From positions 10,551 through 74,550 of the forward strand of contig CAJUFO010000014.1 of NCBI GenBank assembly GCA_910585615.1: a stretch of 64,000 nucleotides of DNA, read 5' to 3'. Origin of the DNA: an uncultured Acetatifactor sp. GTDB taxonomy: Bacteria; Bacillota; Clostridia; Lachnospirales; Lachnospiraceae. Positions 1 through 8,232 of this stretch are shown one piece after another; the stretch's first letter is position 1, and every line of letters starts with the position of its first letter. The notes beneath the pieces are model-generated. The model was given only the letters and a program-made list of their open reading frames with translations. It did no database searches and was not told where the DNA came from. A program made the position numbers and the translations under genes.

Positions 1-1986
1 GGGATATCTTTGGGGGCCAGGGACGCGCTGATAAAGAACGGAATCGAGTTCCTGTTCACCAATATCCACACCCACCACGGCATGTACCCGCTCTATCAGA
101 ACCAGACGCCCTATTTCTGGGAGAGCGAAGGGGGCGGCAGGCTGCTTGTGTGGAACGGGGAGCACTACAACCTGGGCAATGCCCTTGGCATCGTGTTCAA
201 CCGGAATGTGAACTATATGACCGAGAGCTATTTCGGGAAAAAGGAAAACGCGTCGGCGCTGGACGCCCTGCATGACAAGCTTGCGGAGAGCATCCGGGAG
301 TATGAGGACAGCGGCTACCCTTATGATTTCTATATCACCAGCGTTAGCGGCGTCTTCTCCGACAATGCCCCCGCCAACCCGGCCATCATCGCCACAGTGA
401 ACGCTTTTAACGAGCGGTTCGGCGGTGAGGTGGAGCTGCGGATGGTGACCCTGGAGGAGCTCTACGGCCTGATCCGGGAGCAGACAGCGGAGGCGCCTGT
501 GTACAGAGGGGCCATCAACGACTGGTGGGGCAACGGCGTGGGGAGCACCCCCTATGCGGTGAAGCACTACAGGGAGGCCCTGCGGCTGGCCCACACCTGC
601 GACCGGCTGGAGGAGAAGACGGGGGTGCGGGATGACGGCCTGGCCCGGACAGGGGAGGACAATGCCCTGCTGTATGCGGAGCACACCTGGGGCCATTCCG
701 CCACGATTACGGATCCTTACGACACCATGGTGACCAACCTGGACATCCGCAAGACCAGCTACGCCTCCAAGGCCCATGAGGCCGCGGCCATGCGAAAGAG
801 CGCGCAGTGCCACCTGCTGGGGGACATCCTGCGGTATTACAATAACAGCGGCCAGGTGAAGGCCGTCTCCACCAGCGCCACGGAGGGCCTGTTCGCGGTG
901 GAGTTCTATGTGGAGACATTGAGCCTCCCCGGCGTGAAGGTGTGGGATGCCCGGACCGGCGAGACCTTCACGGTACAGCTCTCCTCCCATCCCAGGGGCG
1001 TGCTGGTGAGCTTTGTGGCACGGTTCGGGCCCCTGGAGGAGCGGGTCTTCGACTATGAGGAGCAGCCCGCGCCGGAGGAGAAGCTCTATACCCGCGCCGC
1101 CTGGGTGGGGGCGGAGCGCGTGCGGGATATCGTGAACACCTATGATGCGGAGACGTATAAGCTCCCCTACGGCCTGGAGAACGACTGGTTCCGGATTCGG
1201 TACCGGATAGGGGAGGGCATCACTTCCTTCTACCATAAAAAAGGCGGCATCGAGATGCTGAAGGAGGGGCTGGAGAGCTTCTTTACACCCGTCTACGAAT
1301 GTACGGAGATCCGTAAGGGAGTCTACGGGGAGCGCAGCCGCCTGGGGCGCAATATCAGGGGACTACACGCTGAGCAGTATCAGGCGGATTTGAAGGATAT
1401 CAAGATTCTGGACCACGGCCCCGTATTTGACCGGGTGGAGCTGGAATTCGAGCTGGAGGGGACATACCACAGCAACGTCGTCATCAAGCTTTACAGGCAG
1501 CTTCCCAGGATAGAGTTCACCTACCAGGTGGCGAAGACCCTGAGCACGGACATCGAGAGTCTTTACATGCCCCTGTCCCTGAACCTGCCGGGCAGCAGCC
1601 TCCATATCCACAACGGCGGCGTGGCCATGCGGCCGGGAGTAGACCAACTGCCCGGCAGCAACATGGAGTATTATATGGCGGATCAGGGCGTATTGTACCA
1701 GAGGGGCGGGGAGGGAATCCTGATCAATGCCCTGGACACCTCCCTGCTCTACATGGGCCGGATGGAGCACCATCCAATCCTGCTGTGCGACAACAGGGAG
1801 GAAAACAACCATCGCCCTGTGTATAGCTGGATCATGAACAATACCTGGGAGACCAACTTCAAGATGGATCTCTCCGGGTTCGGGGAATTCCGCTACGCCC
1901 TGGAGCTGCGGGAGGGCTCCCTGGAGGAGAACCTCCGCGGGCTGAAGGAGAACGATATGGGGACGGTGGCGTTCATCGTGGGGTGA
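1..1986 (+). CDS. GH38-like / DUF5054 glycoside hydrolase, 5'-truncated by the window edge
   Basis: The reading frame is open from base 1 to a TGA at 1984-1986 (661 visible codons), so the true start lies upstream and the TTG at 10 is not a real start. The visible part resembles the middle and C-terminal half of GH38-like proteins of the DUF5054 type: an N-terminal stretch with NIHTHHG and WNGEHYNLGNALG, then a long beta-rich C-terminal region of the kind that follows the catalytic domain in alpha-mannosidase-like enzymes. No membrane segment is visible in this part. It probably acts on oligosaccharides in the cytoplasm, but the substrate cannot be read from the sequence. The family call is by motif recall; other GH38-related families are possible. 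Confidence 0.6.
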   Translation, partial: GISLGARDALIKNGIEFLFTNIHTHHGMYPLYQNQTPYFWESEGGGRLLVWNGEHYNLGNALGIVFNRNVNYMTESYFGKKENASALDALHDKLAESIREYEDSGYPYDFYITSVSGVFSDNAPANPAIIATVNAFNERFGGEVELRMVTLEELYGLIREQTAEAPVYRGAINDWWGNGVGSTPYAVKHYREALRLAHTCDRLEEKTGVRDDGLARTGEDNALLYAEHTWGHSATITDPYDTMVTNLDIRKTSYASKAHEAAAMRKSAQCHLLGDILRYYNNSGQVKAVSTSATEGLFAVEFYVETLSLPGVKVWDARTGETFTVQLSSHPRGVLVSFVARFGPLEERVFDYEEQPAPEEKLYTRAAWVGAERVRDIVNTYDAETYKLPYGLENDWFRIRYRIGEGITSFYHKKGGIEMLKEGLESFFTPVYECTEIRKGVYGERSRLGRNIRGLHAEQYQADLKDIKILDHGPVFDRVELEFELEGTYHSNVVIKLYRQLPRIEFTYQVAKTLSTDIESLYMPLSLNLPGSSLHIHNGGVAMRPGVDQLPGSNMEYYMADQGVLYQRGGEGILINALDTSLLYMGRMEHHPILLCDNREENNHRPVYSWIMNNTWETNFKMDLSGFGEFRYALELREGSLEENLRGLKENDMGTVAFIVG

Positions 1987-1998
1987 GCTGTCTCGGGA

Positions 1999-2066
1999 TT
2001 TTCATGCAAGATACGCATGAAAACACCTCGCGGCGGCACCGGGTGAACGGTAACCGGTAAGCCGCC
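1999..2066 (+). terminator. Two hairpins after the GH38-like gene
   Basis: TTTTCATGC (1999-2007) pairs with GCATGAAAA (2015-2023). GGCGGC-ACCGG (2032-2042) pairs with CCGGT-aa-GCCGCC (2054-2066). Neither is followed by a clear T-run, so they may end transcription weakly or only protect the 3' end of the mRNA. Confidence 0.4.
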
Positions 2067-2094
2067 AAATGCGGAAAAATCTTGCGGAATCCGA

Positions 2095-2123
2095 TTGACG
2101 AACCCGCGGGGGTATGGTATAGT
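2095..2123 (+). promoter_or_regulatory. Sigma-A type promoter of the structured RNA / speD leader
   Basis: TTGACG (2095-2100), a 17-nt spacer and TATAGT (2118-2123) form a near-consensus promoter. Transcription would start near 2130, just before the folded RNA, and 464 nt before the speD start codon. Confidence 0.7.
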
Positions 2124-2129
2124 ACAAGC

Positions 2130-2437
2130 ATACGGAAATGGAAAACAGAGGGACAGAGTCTTCCATGTAAATATTTTGGCAACTGGGTTGCCTTATTGAT
2201 TGAGTTAAAAGCTCAAATTTTATAAGTTGGTGACTATAAACCGGTGCTGATGCACATCTAACTTGTGAAACGGTCAATAAGAGTAGTAAAAGTAAAATAT
2301 TTGCTATATAGACTCTAAAAACCATATATCTGTTCTATTCATTTCGTTCCGCGTCCTTTCGCCGGAAGGCCTGGACAGGAAAAGGAAAAGAGACAGAGAC
2401 TTAAAAAGCAAGTGATGGAAGCGTCGCTTGCTTTTTT
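2130..2437 (+). ncRNA. Structured noncoding RNA, possibly raiA-like, ending in an intrinsic terminator
   Basis: No credible ORF lies here, but a nested multi-branch fold does. Closing stem AGAGTCT (2155-2161) pairs with AGACTCT (2310-2316). AAATATTTT (2169-2177) pairs with AAAATATTT (2294-2302). Inside are hairpin GGCAAC/GTTGCC (2178-2183/2187-2192), stem TTATTGA/TCAATAA (2193-2199/2274-2280), hairpin TTGAG/CTCAA (2200-2204/2212-2216), a 9-bp stem with wobble pairs (2222-2230/2258-2266) and tip hairpin GTGC/GCAC (2244-2247/2252-2255). CCG (2241-2243) and CGG (2271-2273) could form a pseudoknot. A small GGAA-loop hairpin follows near 2361-2370, then the terminator at 2403-2437. The promoter just upstream suggests a stand-alone RNA of about 305 nt or a regulated speD leader. 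Size and layout recall the raiA RNA class of Firmicutes, but I cannot confirm the class. Confidence 0.6.
2403..2437 (+). terminator. Intrinsic terminator upstream of speD
   Basis: A 13-bp stem (2403-2415 with 2424-2436, one G-U pair) has an 8-nt loop and ends in T6 (2432-2437). It separates the structured RNA from speD, so it either ends an independent RNA or attenuates the polyamine genes. Confidence 0.75.
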
Positions 2438-2593
2438 ACATGCACAGGCCCGCGCGCAAAGCGCTATGGCGCTTGGAATGTGCCGCTGGAGCGGCGCGCG
2501 GGCCGCGCGGCGAGTAGCAGGAAGTTCTTCTCTACTCGATTACGAAAAATTCCTGCGTTCCAATGGCCGGAAGAGAAGGATAAAGGAGAGAAC

Positions 2594-3364
2594 ATGAGCG
2601 AGAAATTTACCCTGTACGGCTTCAACAACCTGACCAAGTCCCTGAGCTTCAACATCTATGACGTGTGCTACGCCAAATCCCAGCGGGAGCAGAAGGACTA
2701 CATCGCTTATATCGACCAGCAGTACAATTCCGAACGTCTGACCAAGCTCCTGGTGGACGTGACGGAGATGATTGGCGCTACGGTGCTGAACATCTCCAGC
2801 CAGGACTATGAGCCCCAGGGGAGCTCTGTCACCATTCTGATTGCGGACGAGAGCAAGGTGCCCATGGGGGATACCACCATTGCCCATCTGGATAAAAGCC
2901 ATATCACGGTGCACACATACCCGGAGTACCATCCGGACACCTATCTGGCCACCTTCCGGGTGGACATCGACGTGGCCACCTGCGGGGAGATCACGCCCCT
3001 GTCCACCCTGGACTACCTGATTGGCTCCTTTGATTCCGACATCATCACCATGGACTACCGGGTCAGGGGCTTCACCAGGGACGTGGCGGGCCAGAAGCTG
3101 TTCATGGATCACCGGATGACCTCCATCCAGGATTACATCGACGCGAATACCCTGCGGAAGTACGATGCCGTGGACATCAATGTGTATGAGGCCAATCTCT
3201 TCCATACCAAGATGCTGATCAAGGAGATCGACCTCCAGAACTACCTGTTCAACAGCGACGTCTATGAGCTGGCGCCCAAGCTGCGGCTGGAGATCATGGG
3301 GAACCTGCGCCGGGAGATGATAGAGATATTCAGCGGGAGGAATATTTATTCCCGCGAGCAATGA
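2594..3364 (+). CDS. speD: S-adenosylmethionine decarboxylase proenzyme
   Basis: A protein of 256 aa, close to the length of Escherichia coli SpeD (class 1A). The enzyme self-cleaves to form a pyruvoyl cofactor and makes decarboxylated SAM, the aminopropyl donor for spermidine synthesis. The family signature around the cleavage site is clear: LDKSHITVHTYPE, with the pyruvoyl-forming Ser near residue 102, followed by the conserved STCGEITPL-like and DYRVRGFTRD segments. The ATG at 2594 is chosen because AAAGGAGAG sits just upstream at 2582-2590; a longer frame from 2480 would run through GC-rich leader sequence. The gene heads the first polyamine block (speA and speE follow). Its last codons lie inside the first copy of a 59-bp repeat. 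Confidence 0.95.
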   Translation: MSEKFTLYGFNNLTKSLSFNIYDVCYAKSQREQKDYIAYIDQQYNSERLTKLLVDVTEMIGATVLNISSQDYEPQGSSVTILIADESKVPMGDTTIAHLDKSHITVHTYPEYHPDTYLATFRVDIDVATCGEITPLSTLDYLIGSFDSDIITMDYRVRGFTRDVAGQKLFMDHRMTSIQDYIDANTLRKYDAVDINVYEANLFHTKMLIKEIDLQNYLFNSDVYELAPKLRLEIMGNLRREMIEIFSGRNIYSREQ

Positions 3365-3534
3365 GCCAAGCGGCCGTGCCTGCACGGCCAGTTGGCGAAT
3401 GCCGCGAGGGTCAAATACCCCGCTGTTCTGCAGCGTTGCAAGCTTGATACCCCGTTGCTTGCAGCGGGGTATTTGATTCCCGCGAGCAATGAGCCAAGCG
3501 GCCGTGCCTGCACGGCCAGTTGGCGAATGCCGCG
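3348..3534. repeat. 59-bp perfect direct repeat pair flanking a 15-bp inverted repeat
   Basis: Bases 3348-3406 and 3476-3534 are identical as read. The first copy covers the last codons and stop of speD. Each copy contains hairpin GGCCGTG-CCTG-CACGGCC (3372-3389 in copy 1). Between them TCAAATACCCCGCTG (3411-3425) is perfectly complementary to CAGCGGGGTATTTGA (3462-3476). The module resembles REP-type intergenic elements. It probably forms a strong mRNA structure between speD and speA. Confidence 0.8.
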
Positions 3535-3661
3535 TCCGGATTGGCTGCGCTGTACTGCCGGTCGGCCGGGAACCCTGTAGTGCCGGAACCGGGTTCTATA
3601 GAGAATGGACAATCGGGTTCCGGGAAACAATCATGGATTTCAGGAAAGGGGGCATGCTTAG

Positions 3662-5125
3662 ATGGGACATCTGAATCAGACGAAAGCGCCGATCTACGAG
3701 GCGCTGGAAGCGTTCCGGGGGGAGCGGATCGTGCCCTTCGACGTGCCGGGGCACAAAAGAGGGCAGGGCAATCCGGAGCTGACGGCGCTTCTGGGGAAGC
3801 AGTGCGTGTCCATTGACGTGAACTCCATGAAGCCCCTGGACAATCTCTGCCATCCGGTGTCCGTGATACGGGAGGCGGAGGAGCTGGCGGCGGATGCCTT
3901 CGGGGCGGCCTACGCCTTCCTCATGGTGGGCGGCACCACGTCCTCCGTCCAGAGCATGGTGCTCAGTGTCTGCAAGAAGGGGGACAAAATCATATTGCCC
4001 AGGAATGTCCACAGGAGCGTCATCAATGCCCTGGTGCTCTGCGGGGCCGTTCCCATATACGTGAATCCGGACATGGACAGCCGCCTGGGCATCGCCCTGG
4101 GCATGAAGCTGTCCCAGGTGGAGCGGACGGTCTCGGAGCATCCGGACGCGGTGGCGGTACTGGTAAACAATCCCACCTATTACGGCATCTGCTCGGATCT
4201 GAGGAGCATCGTGGCCCTGGCCCACAGGCACGGCATGAAGGTGCTGGTGGACGAGGCCCACGGGACGCATTTCTATTTCGGGGAGGACATGCCGGTCTCC
4301 GCTATGGCCGCCGGGGCGGACATGGCTTCCGTGAGCATGCACAAGTCCGGCGGGAGCCTGACCCAGAGCTCCTTCCTGCTGACGGGGCCGGACATGAACC
4401 CGGGCTATGTGCGCCAGATTATCAACCTGACGCAGACCACAAGCGCGTCTTACTTACTGCTGGCCAGCCTGGACATCTCCCGCCGGAACCTGGTCCTGCG
4501 GGGCAGAGGAGAGTTCGCCAAGGTTACGGCCCTGGCGGAGTACGCCAGAAGGGAGATTGGTGCGATCGGCGGCTACTATGCCTATACTTCGGAGCTGATC
4601 AACGGGGACAGCATCTTCGGCTTCGACCGGACGAAGCTGACAGTCAACACCTTAGGGATAGGGCTGGCGGGCATCGAGGTCTACGACCTGCTGCGGGACG
4701 AGTACGATATCCAGATGGAGCTGGGGGACATCGCCAATGTGCTGGCCTACATCTCCATCGGGGACAGGGAGCGGGACATGGAGCGCCTGATCGGGGCACT
4801 GGAGGAGATCAAGCGGAAATACAGCAGGGATAATGCGGATTTATATACACAGGAGTACGTGGAGCCCAAGGTGGCGGTGTCGCCCCAGAGCGCTTTCTAT
4901 GCGGAGAAGGAGTCACTGCCCCTTCTGGAGACGAAGGGGCGGATCTGCAGCGAATTCGTCATGTGCTACCCGCCGGGCATCCCCATCCTGGCTCCAGGGG
5001 AGGAAATCACGGAGGAGATCCTGGAGTACATCGTCTATGCGAAGGAGAAGGGCTGCTCCATGACCGGGCCGGAGGACGCGCAGATAGAGCGGCTCAACGT
5101 GCTGCGGGAGGAGTGGATGGCGTAG
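3662..5125 (+). CDS. speA: Arginine (Orn/Lys/Arg) decarboxylase, fold-type I
   Basis: 487 aa, the usual length of Bacillus-type SpeA/YaaO PLP decarboxylases. SMHKSGGSLTQSS carries the PLP lysine (about K228). The upstream DEAHGTHF and GGTTSSVQ segments fit the PLP-binding fold, and a C-terminal decarboxylase domain follows (YPPGIPILAPGE). It most likely turns arginine into agmatine, because agmatine deiminase and N-carbamoylputrescine amidase genes occur at 37.7-39.9 kb. Lysine or ornithine specificity cannot be excluded from sequence alone. The ATG at 3662 is preceded by AAAGGGGG (3645-3652). The gene is in line with speD and speE, separated from speD by the hairpin repeat block. Confidence 0.9.
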   Translation: MGHLNQTKAPIYEALEAFRGERIVPFDVPGHKRGQGNPELTALLGKQCVSIDVNSMKPLDNLCHPVSVIREAEELAADAFGAAYAFLMVGGTTSSVQSMVLSVCKKGDKIILPRNVHRSVINALVLCGAVPIYVNPDMDSRLGIALGMKLSQVERTVSEHPDAVAVLVNNPTYYGICSDLRSIVALAHRHGMKVLVDEAHGTHFYFGEDMPVSAMAAGADMASVSMHKSGGSLTQSSFLLTGPDMNPGYVRQIINLTQTTSASYLLLASLDISRRNLVLRGRGEFAKVTALAEYARREIGAIGGYYAYTSELINGDSIFGFDRTKLTVNTLGIGLAGIEVYDLLRDEYDIQMELGDIANVLAYISIGDRERDMERLIGALEEIKRKYSRDNADLYTQEYVEPKVAVSPQSAFYAEKESLPLLETKGRICSEFVMCYPPGIPILAPGEEITEEILEYIVYAKEKGCSMTGPEDAQIERLNVLREEWMA

Positions 5126-5209
5126 GGGAAGGTTCGGAGCGATTTTGAATATACTGCGGGGTCTTTTGCGATGGAAGAGGCTGAGAGAAGTCAAAAAGGA
5201 GGTGCGAGT

Positions 5210-6073
5210 ATGGAATTATGGTTTTCGGAACAGCATACACCGGATGTAAAGCTTTCCATCAAGGTGGAGAGGCAGCTATGCGGCGTGGAGAGCAGTTTCC
5301 AGCGGATCGATGTGTTCGAGTCCCCGGAGTTCGGGCGGTTCCTGACGCTGGACGGCTACATGATGCTCACGGAGAAGGATGAATTCATCTATCACGAGAT
5401 GATGGTGCATGTGCCCATGGCGGTGCACCCGCGGGTGCGCAGCGTCCTGGTCATCGGGGGCGGAGACGGCGGTATCGTCAGGGAGCTGGTGAAGTACCCG
5501 GAGGTGGAGCGGATCGACCTGGCGGAAATCGACGAGCAGGTGGTCACCGTATGCAGACAATACCTGCCGGGAGTCTCCTGCGGCCTGGAGGACAGCCGCG
5601 TCCACATCTACTATGAGGACGGCATGAAGTTCGTGCGGCGAAAGGCCGATGAATACGACCTGATCGTGGTGGACTCCACGGATCCCTTCGGGCCGGGGGA
5701 GGCGCTGTTCACCAAGGAATTCTACGGGAACTGCTACAAGGCCCTGCGGGAGGACGGCATCATGGTGAACCAGCATGAGAGCCCCTTCTACGAGGCGGAC
5801 GCCAAGGCCTGCATGCGGGCCCACAAGCGCATCGTGGAGAGCTTCCCCATCAGCAGGGTGTACCAGGCCCATATCCCCACCTACCCCTCGGGGCACTGGC
5901 TCTTCGGCTTTGCCTCCAGGAGATACCATCCGGTCCACGACCTGGACGGGGAGCGCTGGCTGGAGAGAGGGATCGAGACCAGGTATTACACGCCCAGGCT
6001 CCACATGGGGGCTTTCTGCCTGCCGGCCTATGTGGAGCGGCTGCTGCGGAAGGTGGAGATACACGAGGGGTAA
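5210..6073 (+). CDS. speE: Spermidine synthase (polyamine aminopropyltransferase)
   Basis: 287 aa. It transfers the aminopropyl group of decarboxylated SAM to putrescine. The N-terminus ELWFSEQHTPDVKLSIKV, the SAM-binding loop VLVIGGGDGGIVREL and the catalytic segment VVDSTDPFGPGE (Asp general base) are typical of SpeE. The ATG at 5210 is preferred over the in-frame ATG at 5171 because AAAAAGGAGGTG sits just before it (5195-5203) and the family starts with MELW. It lies 84 bp after speA in the same direction, as one polyamine operon. Confidence 0.95.
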   Translation: MELWFSEQHTPDVKLSIKVERQLCGVESSFQRIDVFESPEFGRFLTLDGYMMLTEKDEFIYHEMMVHVPMAVHPRVRSVLVIGGGDGGIVRELVKYPEVERIDLAEIDEQVVTVCRQYLPGVSCGLEDSRVHIYYEDGMKFVRRKADEYDLIVVDSTDPFGPGEALFTKEFYGNCYKALREDGIMVNQHESPFYEADAKACMRAHKRIVESFPISRVYQAHIPTYPSGHWLFGFASRRYHPVHDLDGERWLERGIETRYYTPRLHMGAFCLPAYVERLLRKVEIHEG

Positions 6074-6074
6074 G

Positions 6075-6308
6075 AGAGGGGCAGGCTTCGTGCTGATGCA
6101 AACTCAGTCATGATTGATTAGAAAAAAGATGTATGGAGACAGGCTGCGGTGAAGAGACATCGCGTATACGTCAAAAACAACCGCAATACTGATAGAGAAT
6201 GAGGGAAGTACAGAAGATACAGCAGAGGGCAGACTTCGTGCTTATGTAAACCCAGCTTTGATTAACCAGGAAAAAGATGTGTAGAGACAGGCTGCGGTGA
6301 GGAAGCAT
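6075..6308. repeat. Imperfect direct duplication of about 85 bp between speE and the dehydrogenase gene
   Basis: The segment at about 6075-6160 recurs with scattered changes at about 6222-6308, offset by about 148 bp. Shared blocks include CTTCGTGCT, AAAAAGATGT and AGACAGGCTGCGGTGA. No gene or clear promoter is visible between the copies. This accounts for the roughly 300-bp gap between speE and the next start codon. Confidence 0.6.
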
Positions 6309-6377
6309 GTTCGGGACTGGTACCCCGGTGCAGAGGAAGCATATCGGAATATTGGAAGAAGAAACGGAGAGAAGAAA

Positions 6378-7637
6378 ATGGCTAAGATACTGATAATCGG
6401 CTGCGGCGGCGTGGCTGCCGTGGCTATCCAGAAATGCGCGAAGAAGGCGGATGTGTTCTCGGAGATCTGCATCGCCAGCCGCACGGTGTCCAAATGCGAT
6501 GCCCTGAAGGAGAAGCTTGCGGGCGCCACGGCGGCGAAAATCACCACCGCCCAGGTGGACGCGGACAATGTGGAGGAGCTGATCGCCCTGATAGAAAGGG
6601 AGCAGCCCAAGGCCGTGCTGAACCTGGCCCTGCCCTATCAGGACCTGACCATCATGGAGGCCTGCCTGGCCTGCAAGGTAGACTACATCGACACCGCCAA
6701 CTACGAGGCGGAGGACACGGAAGACCCTGCCTGGCGGGCTGTATACGAAAAAAGATGCAGGGAAGAGGGATTTACCGCGTATTTCGACTATTCCTGGCAG
6801 TGGGCCTACAGGGAGCGCTTCGAGAAGGCCGGAATCACGGCCCTGCTGGGCAGCGGCTTCGACCCCGGGGTCACCAGCGTCTTCTCCGCCTATGCCCTGA
6901 AGCATTATTTTGACGAAATCCACTATATCGATATCATGGACTGCAATGGCGGCGACCACGGCTATCCCTTCGCCACCAACTTCAACCCGGAGATCAACCT
7001 GCGGGAAGTGTCCGCCAAGGGCTCCTACTGGGAGGACGGCCGCTGGGTGGAGACGGAACCCATGGAGATCAAGCGGGAGTACGACTTCGCCCAGGTGGGG
7101 AAGAAGGACATGTATCTGCTGCACCATGAGGAGATCGAGTCCCTGGCCAAGAACATCCCTGGCGTGAAGCGCATCCGCTTCTTCATGACCTTCGGCACAA
7201 GCTACCTGACCCACATGAAATGCCTGGAGAACGTAGGCATGCTGCGCACGGATTCGTTGCTATTCGAGGGCAGGGAGATCGTGCCCATCCAGTTCCTGAA
7301 GGCCCTGCTCCCGGACCCTGCCTCCCTTGGCCCCAGGACGGTGGGCAAGACGAATATCGGCTGCATCTTCACAGGCGTGAAGGACGGGAAGGAGAAGTCC
7401 GTCTACATCTACAATGTGTGCGACCACCAGGAATGCTATAAGGAGCTGGGCTCCCAGGCCATCTCCTACACCACCGGCGTCCCCGCCATGATCGGGGCCA
7501 TGCTGGTGATGGAGGGCATCTGGAAGAGGCCCGGCGTGTTCAATGTGGAGGAATTCGCCCCGGATCCCTTCATGGAGGCGCTGAACGAGTACGGCCTGCC
7601 CTGGGTGGTGGAGGAGAACCCGGTTCTGGTGGATTAG
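6378..7637 (+). CDS. Saccharopine-dehydrogenase family protein, probable carboxynorspermidine/carboxyspermidine synthase
   Basis: 419 aa. The Rossmann motif KILIIGCGGVAAVA is at the N-terminus, followed by the family C-terminal domain with DYIDTANYE, GSGFDPGVTSVF and TTGVPAM. In the polyamine pathway this family (CASDH, LYS1-like) reductively condenses L-aspartate semialdehyde with a diamine to give carboxynorspermidine or carboxyspermidine, which NspC then decarboxylates. The matching nspC gene is 28 kb downstream at 35.8 kb. The ATG at 6378 follows GGAGAGAAGA (6366-6375); the longer frame starting at 6297 runs through the duplicated spacer. A lysine-pathway saccharopine dehydrogenase is a less likely alternative given the speE neighbour. 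Confidence 0.85.
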   Translation: MAKILIIGCGGVAAVAIQKCAKKADVFSEICIASRTVSKCDALKEKLAGATAAKITTAQVDADNVEELIALIEREQPKAVLNLALPYQDLTIMEACLACKVDYIDTANYEAEDTEDPAWRAVYEKRCREEGFTAYFDYSWQWAYRERFEKAGITALLGSGFDPGVTSVFSAYALKHYFDEIHYIDIMDCNGGDHGYPFATNFNPEINLREVSAKGSYWEDGRWVETEPMEIKREYDFAQVGKKDMYLLHHEEIESLAKNIPGVKRIRFFMTFGTSYLTHMKCLENVGMLRTDSLLFEGREIVPIQFLKALLPDPASLGPRTVGKTNIGCIFTGVKDGKEKSVYIYNVCDHQECYKELGSQAISYTTGVPAMIGAMLVMEGIWKRPGVFNVEEFAPDPFMEALNEYGLPWVVEENPVLVD

Positions 7638-7794
7638 ACAGCGACAGTCATGGAGCAGACATGCCGTGTTTGCGGGAACGGCTGCGGTGCATCGGTTACC
7701 CGGAAACGGGCATGTCTGCCGGAAGTGTCATCGGTTATCCGGGAATAAGTATGCCTGCTGGCATTGGATTGAAAATAGCGGGGAGGTCAGCTTC

Positions 7795-8184
7795 ATGAAT
7801 CAGGATACGCTCATGTTCTTTGAGGGAAAGCCGGAGGCCCTGGCGCTGTACCAGAACTTCGCCGAAAAGCTGTTTTCGGAGGTCGGCCAGGTGCAGGTCA
7901 GGGTGCAGAAGACCCAGATTGCATTTTCCAACGGCCATAACTTCGCCTTCGTGTCCTTCCTGCCTGTGCGGAAAGCGAAGGAGCGGCCGCAGCACTATAT
8001 CGTCGTCACCTTCGGGCTGGGGCATCAGGTGGAATCACCCCGCATCGACGGGGCAGTGGAGCCCTATCCCAACCGCTGGACCCATCATGTCCTGATCTCC
8101 AGGGAGGCGGAGATCGACGGGGAGCTGATGGGCTGGGTGAGGGAGGCCGCGGAGTTTGCGGCGCGGAAACGGCGGATGAGTTGA
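7795..8184 (+). CDS. DUF5655-like small protein
   Basis: 129 aa, no signal peptide or membrane segment. The sequence (FVSFLPVRKAKERPQHYIVV, then WTHHVLISREAEIDGELMGW) resembles DUF5655 domain proteins, small cytoplasmic proteins of unknown function often encoded singly. The start at 7795 is supported by GGGGAGGTCAG (7779-7788). The 150 bp before it hold two imperfect copies of an ATCGGTTAYCCGG-containing segment. The family name is by motif recall, and no biochemical role can be given. Confidence 0.65.
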   Translation: MNQDTLMFFEGKPEALALYQNFAEKLFSEVGQVQVRVQKTQIAFSNGHNFAFVSFLPVRKAKERPQHYIVVTFGLGHQVESPRIDGAVEPYPNRWTHHVLISREAEIDGELMGWVREAAEFAARKRRMS

Positions 8185-8232
8185 AAACGATGAGGGAAAA
8201 GGAATGGGGGAAAAGGAATGGAGGAAAAAGGG

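Noticed and set aside
2130..2594. T-box or known SAM riboswitch in the speD leader
   Set aside because: The conserved T-box sequence and SAM-I/II/III core motifs are not visible; the fold seen is different.
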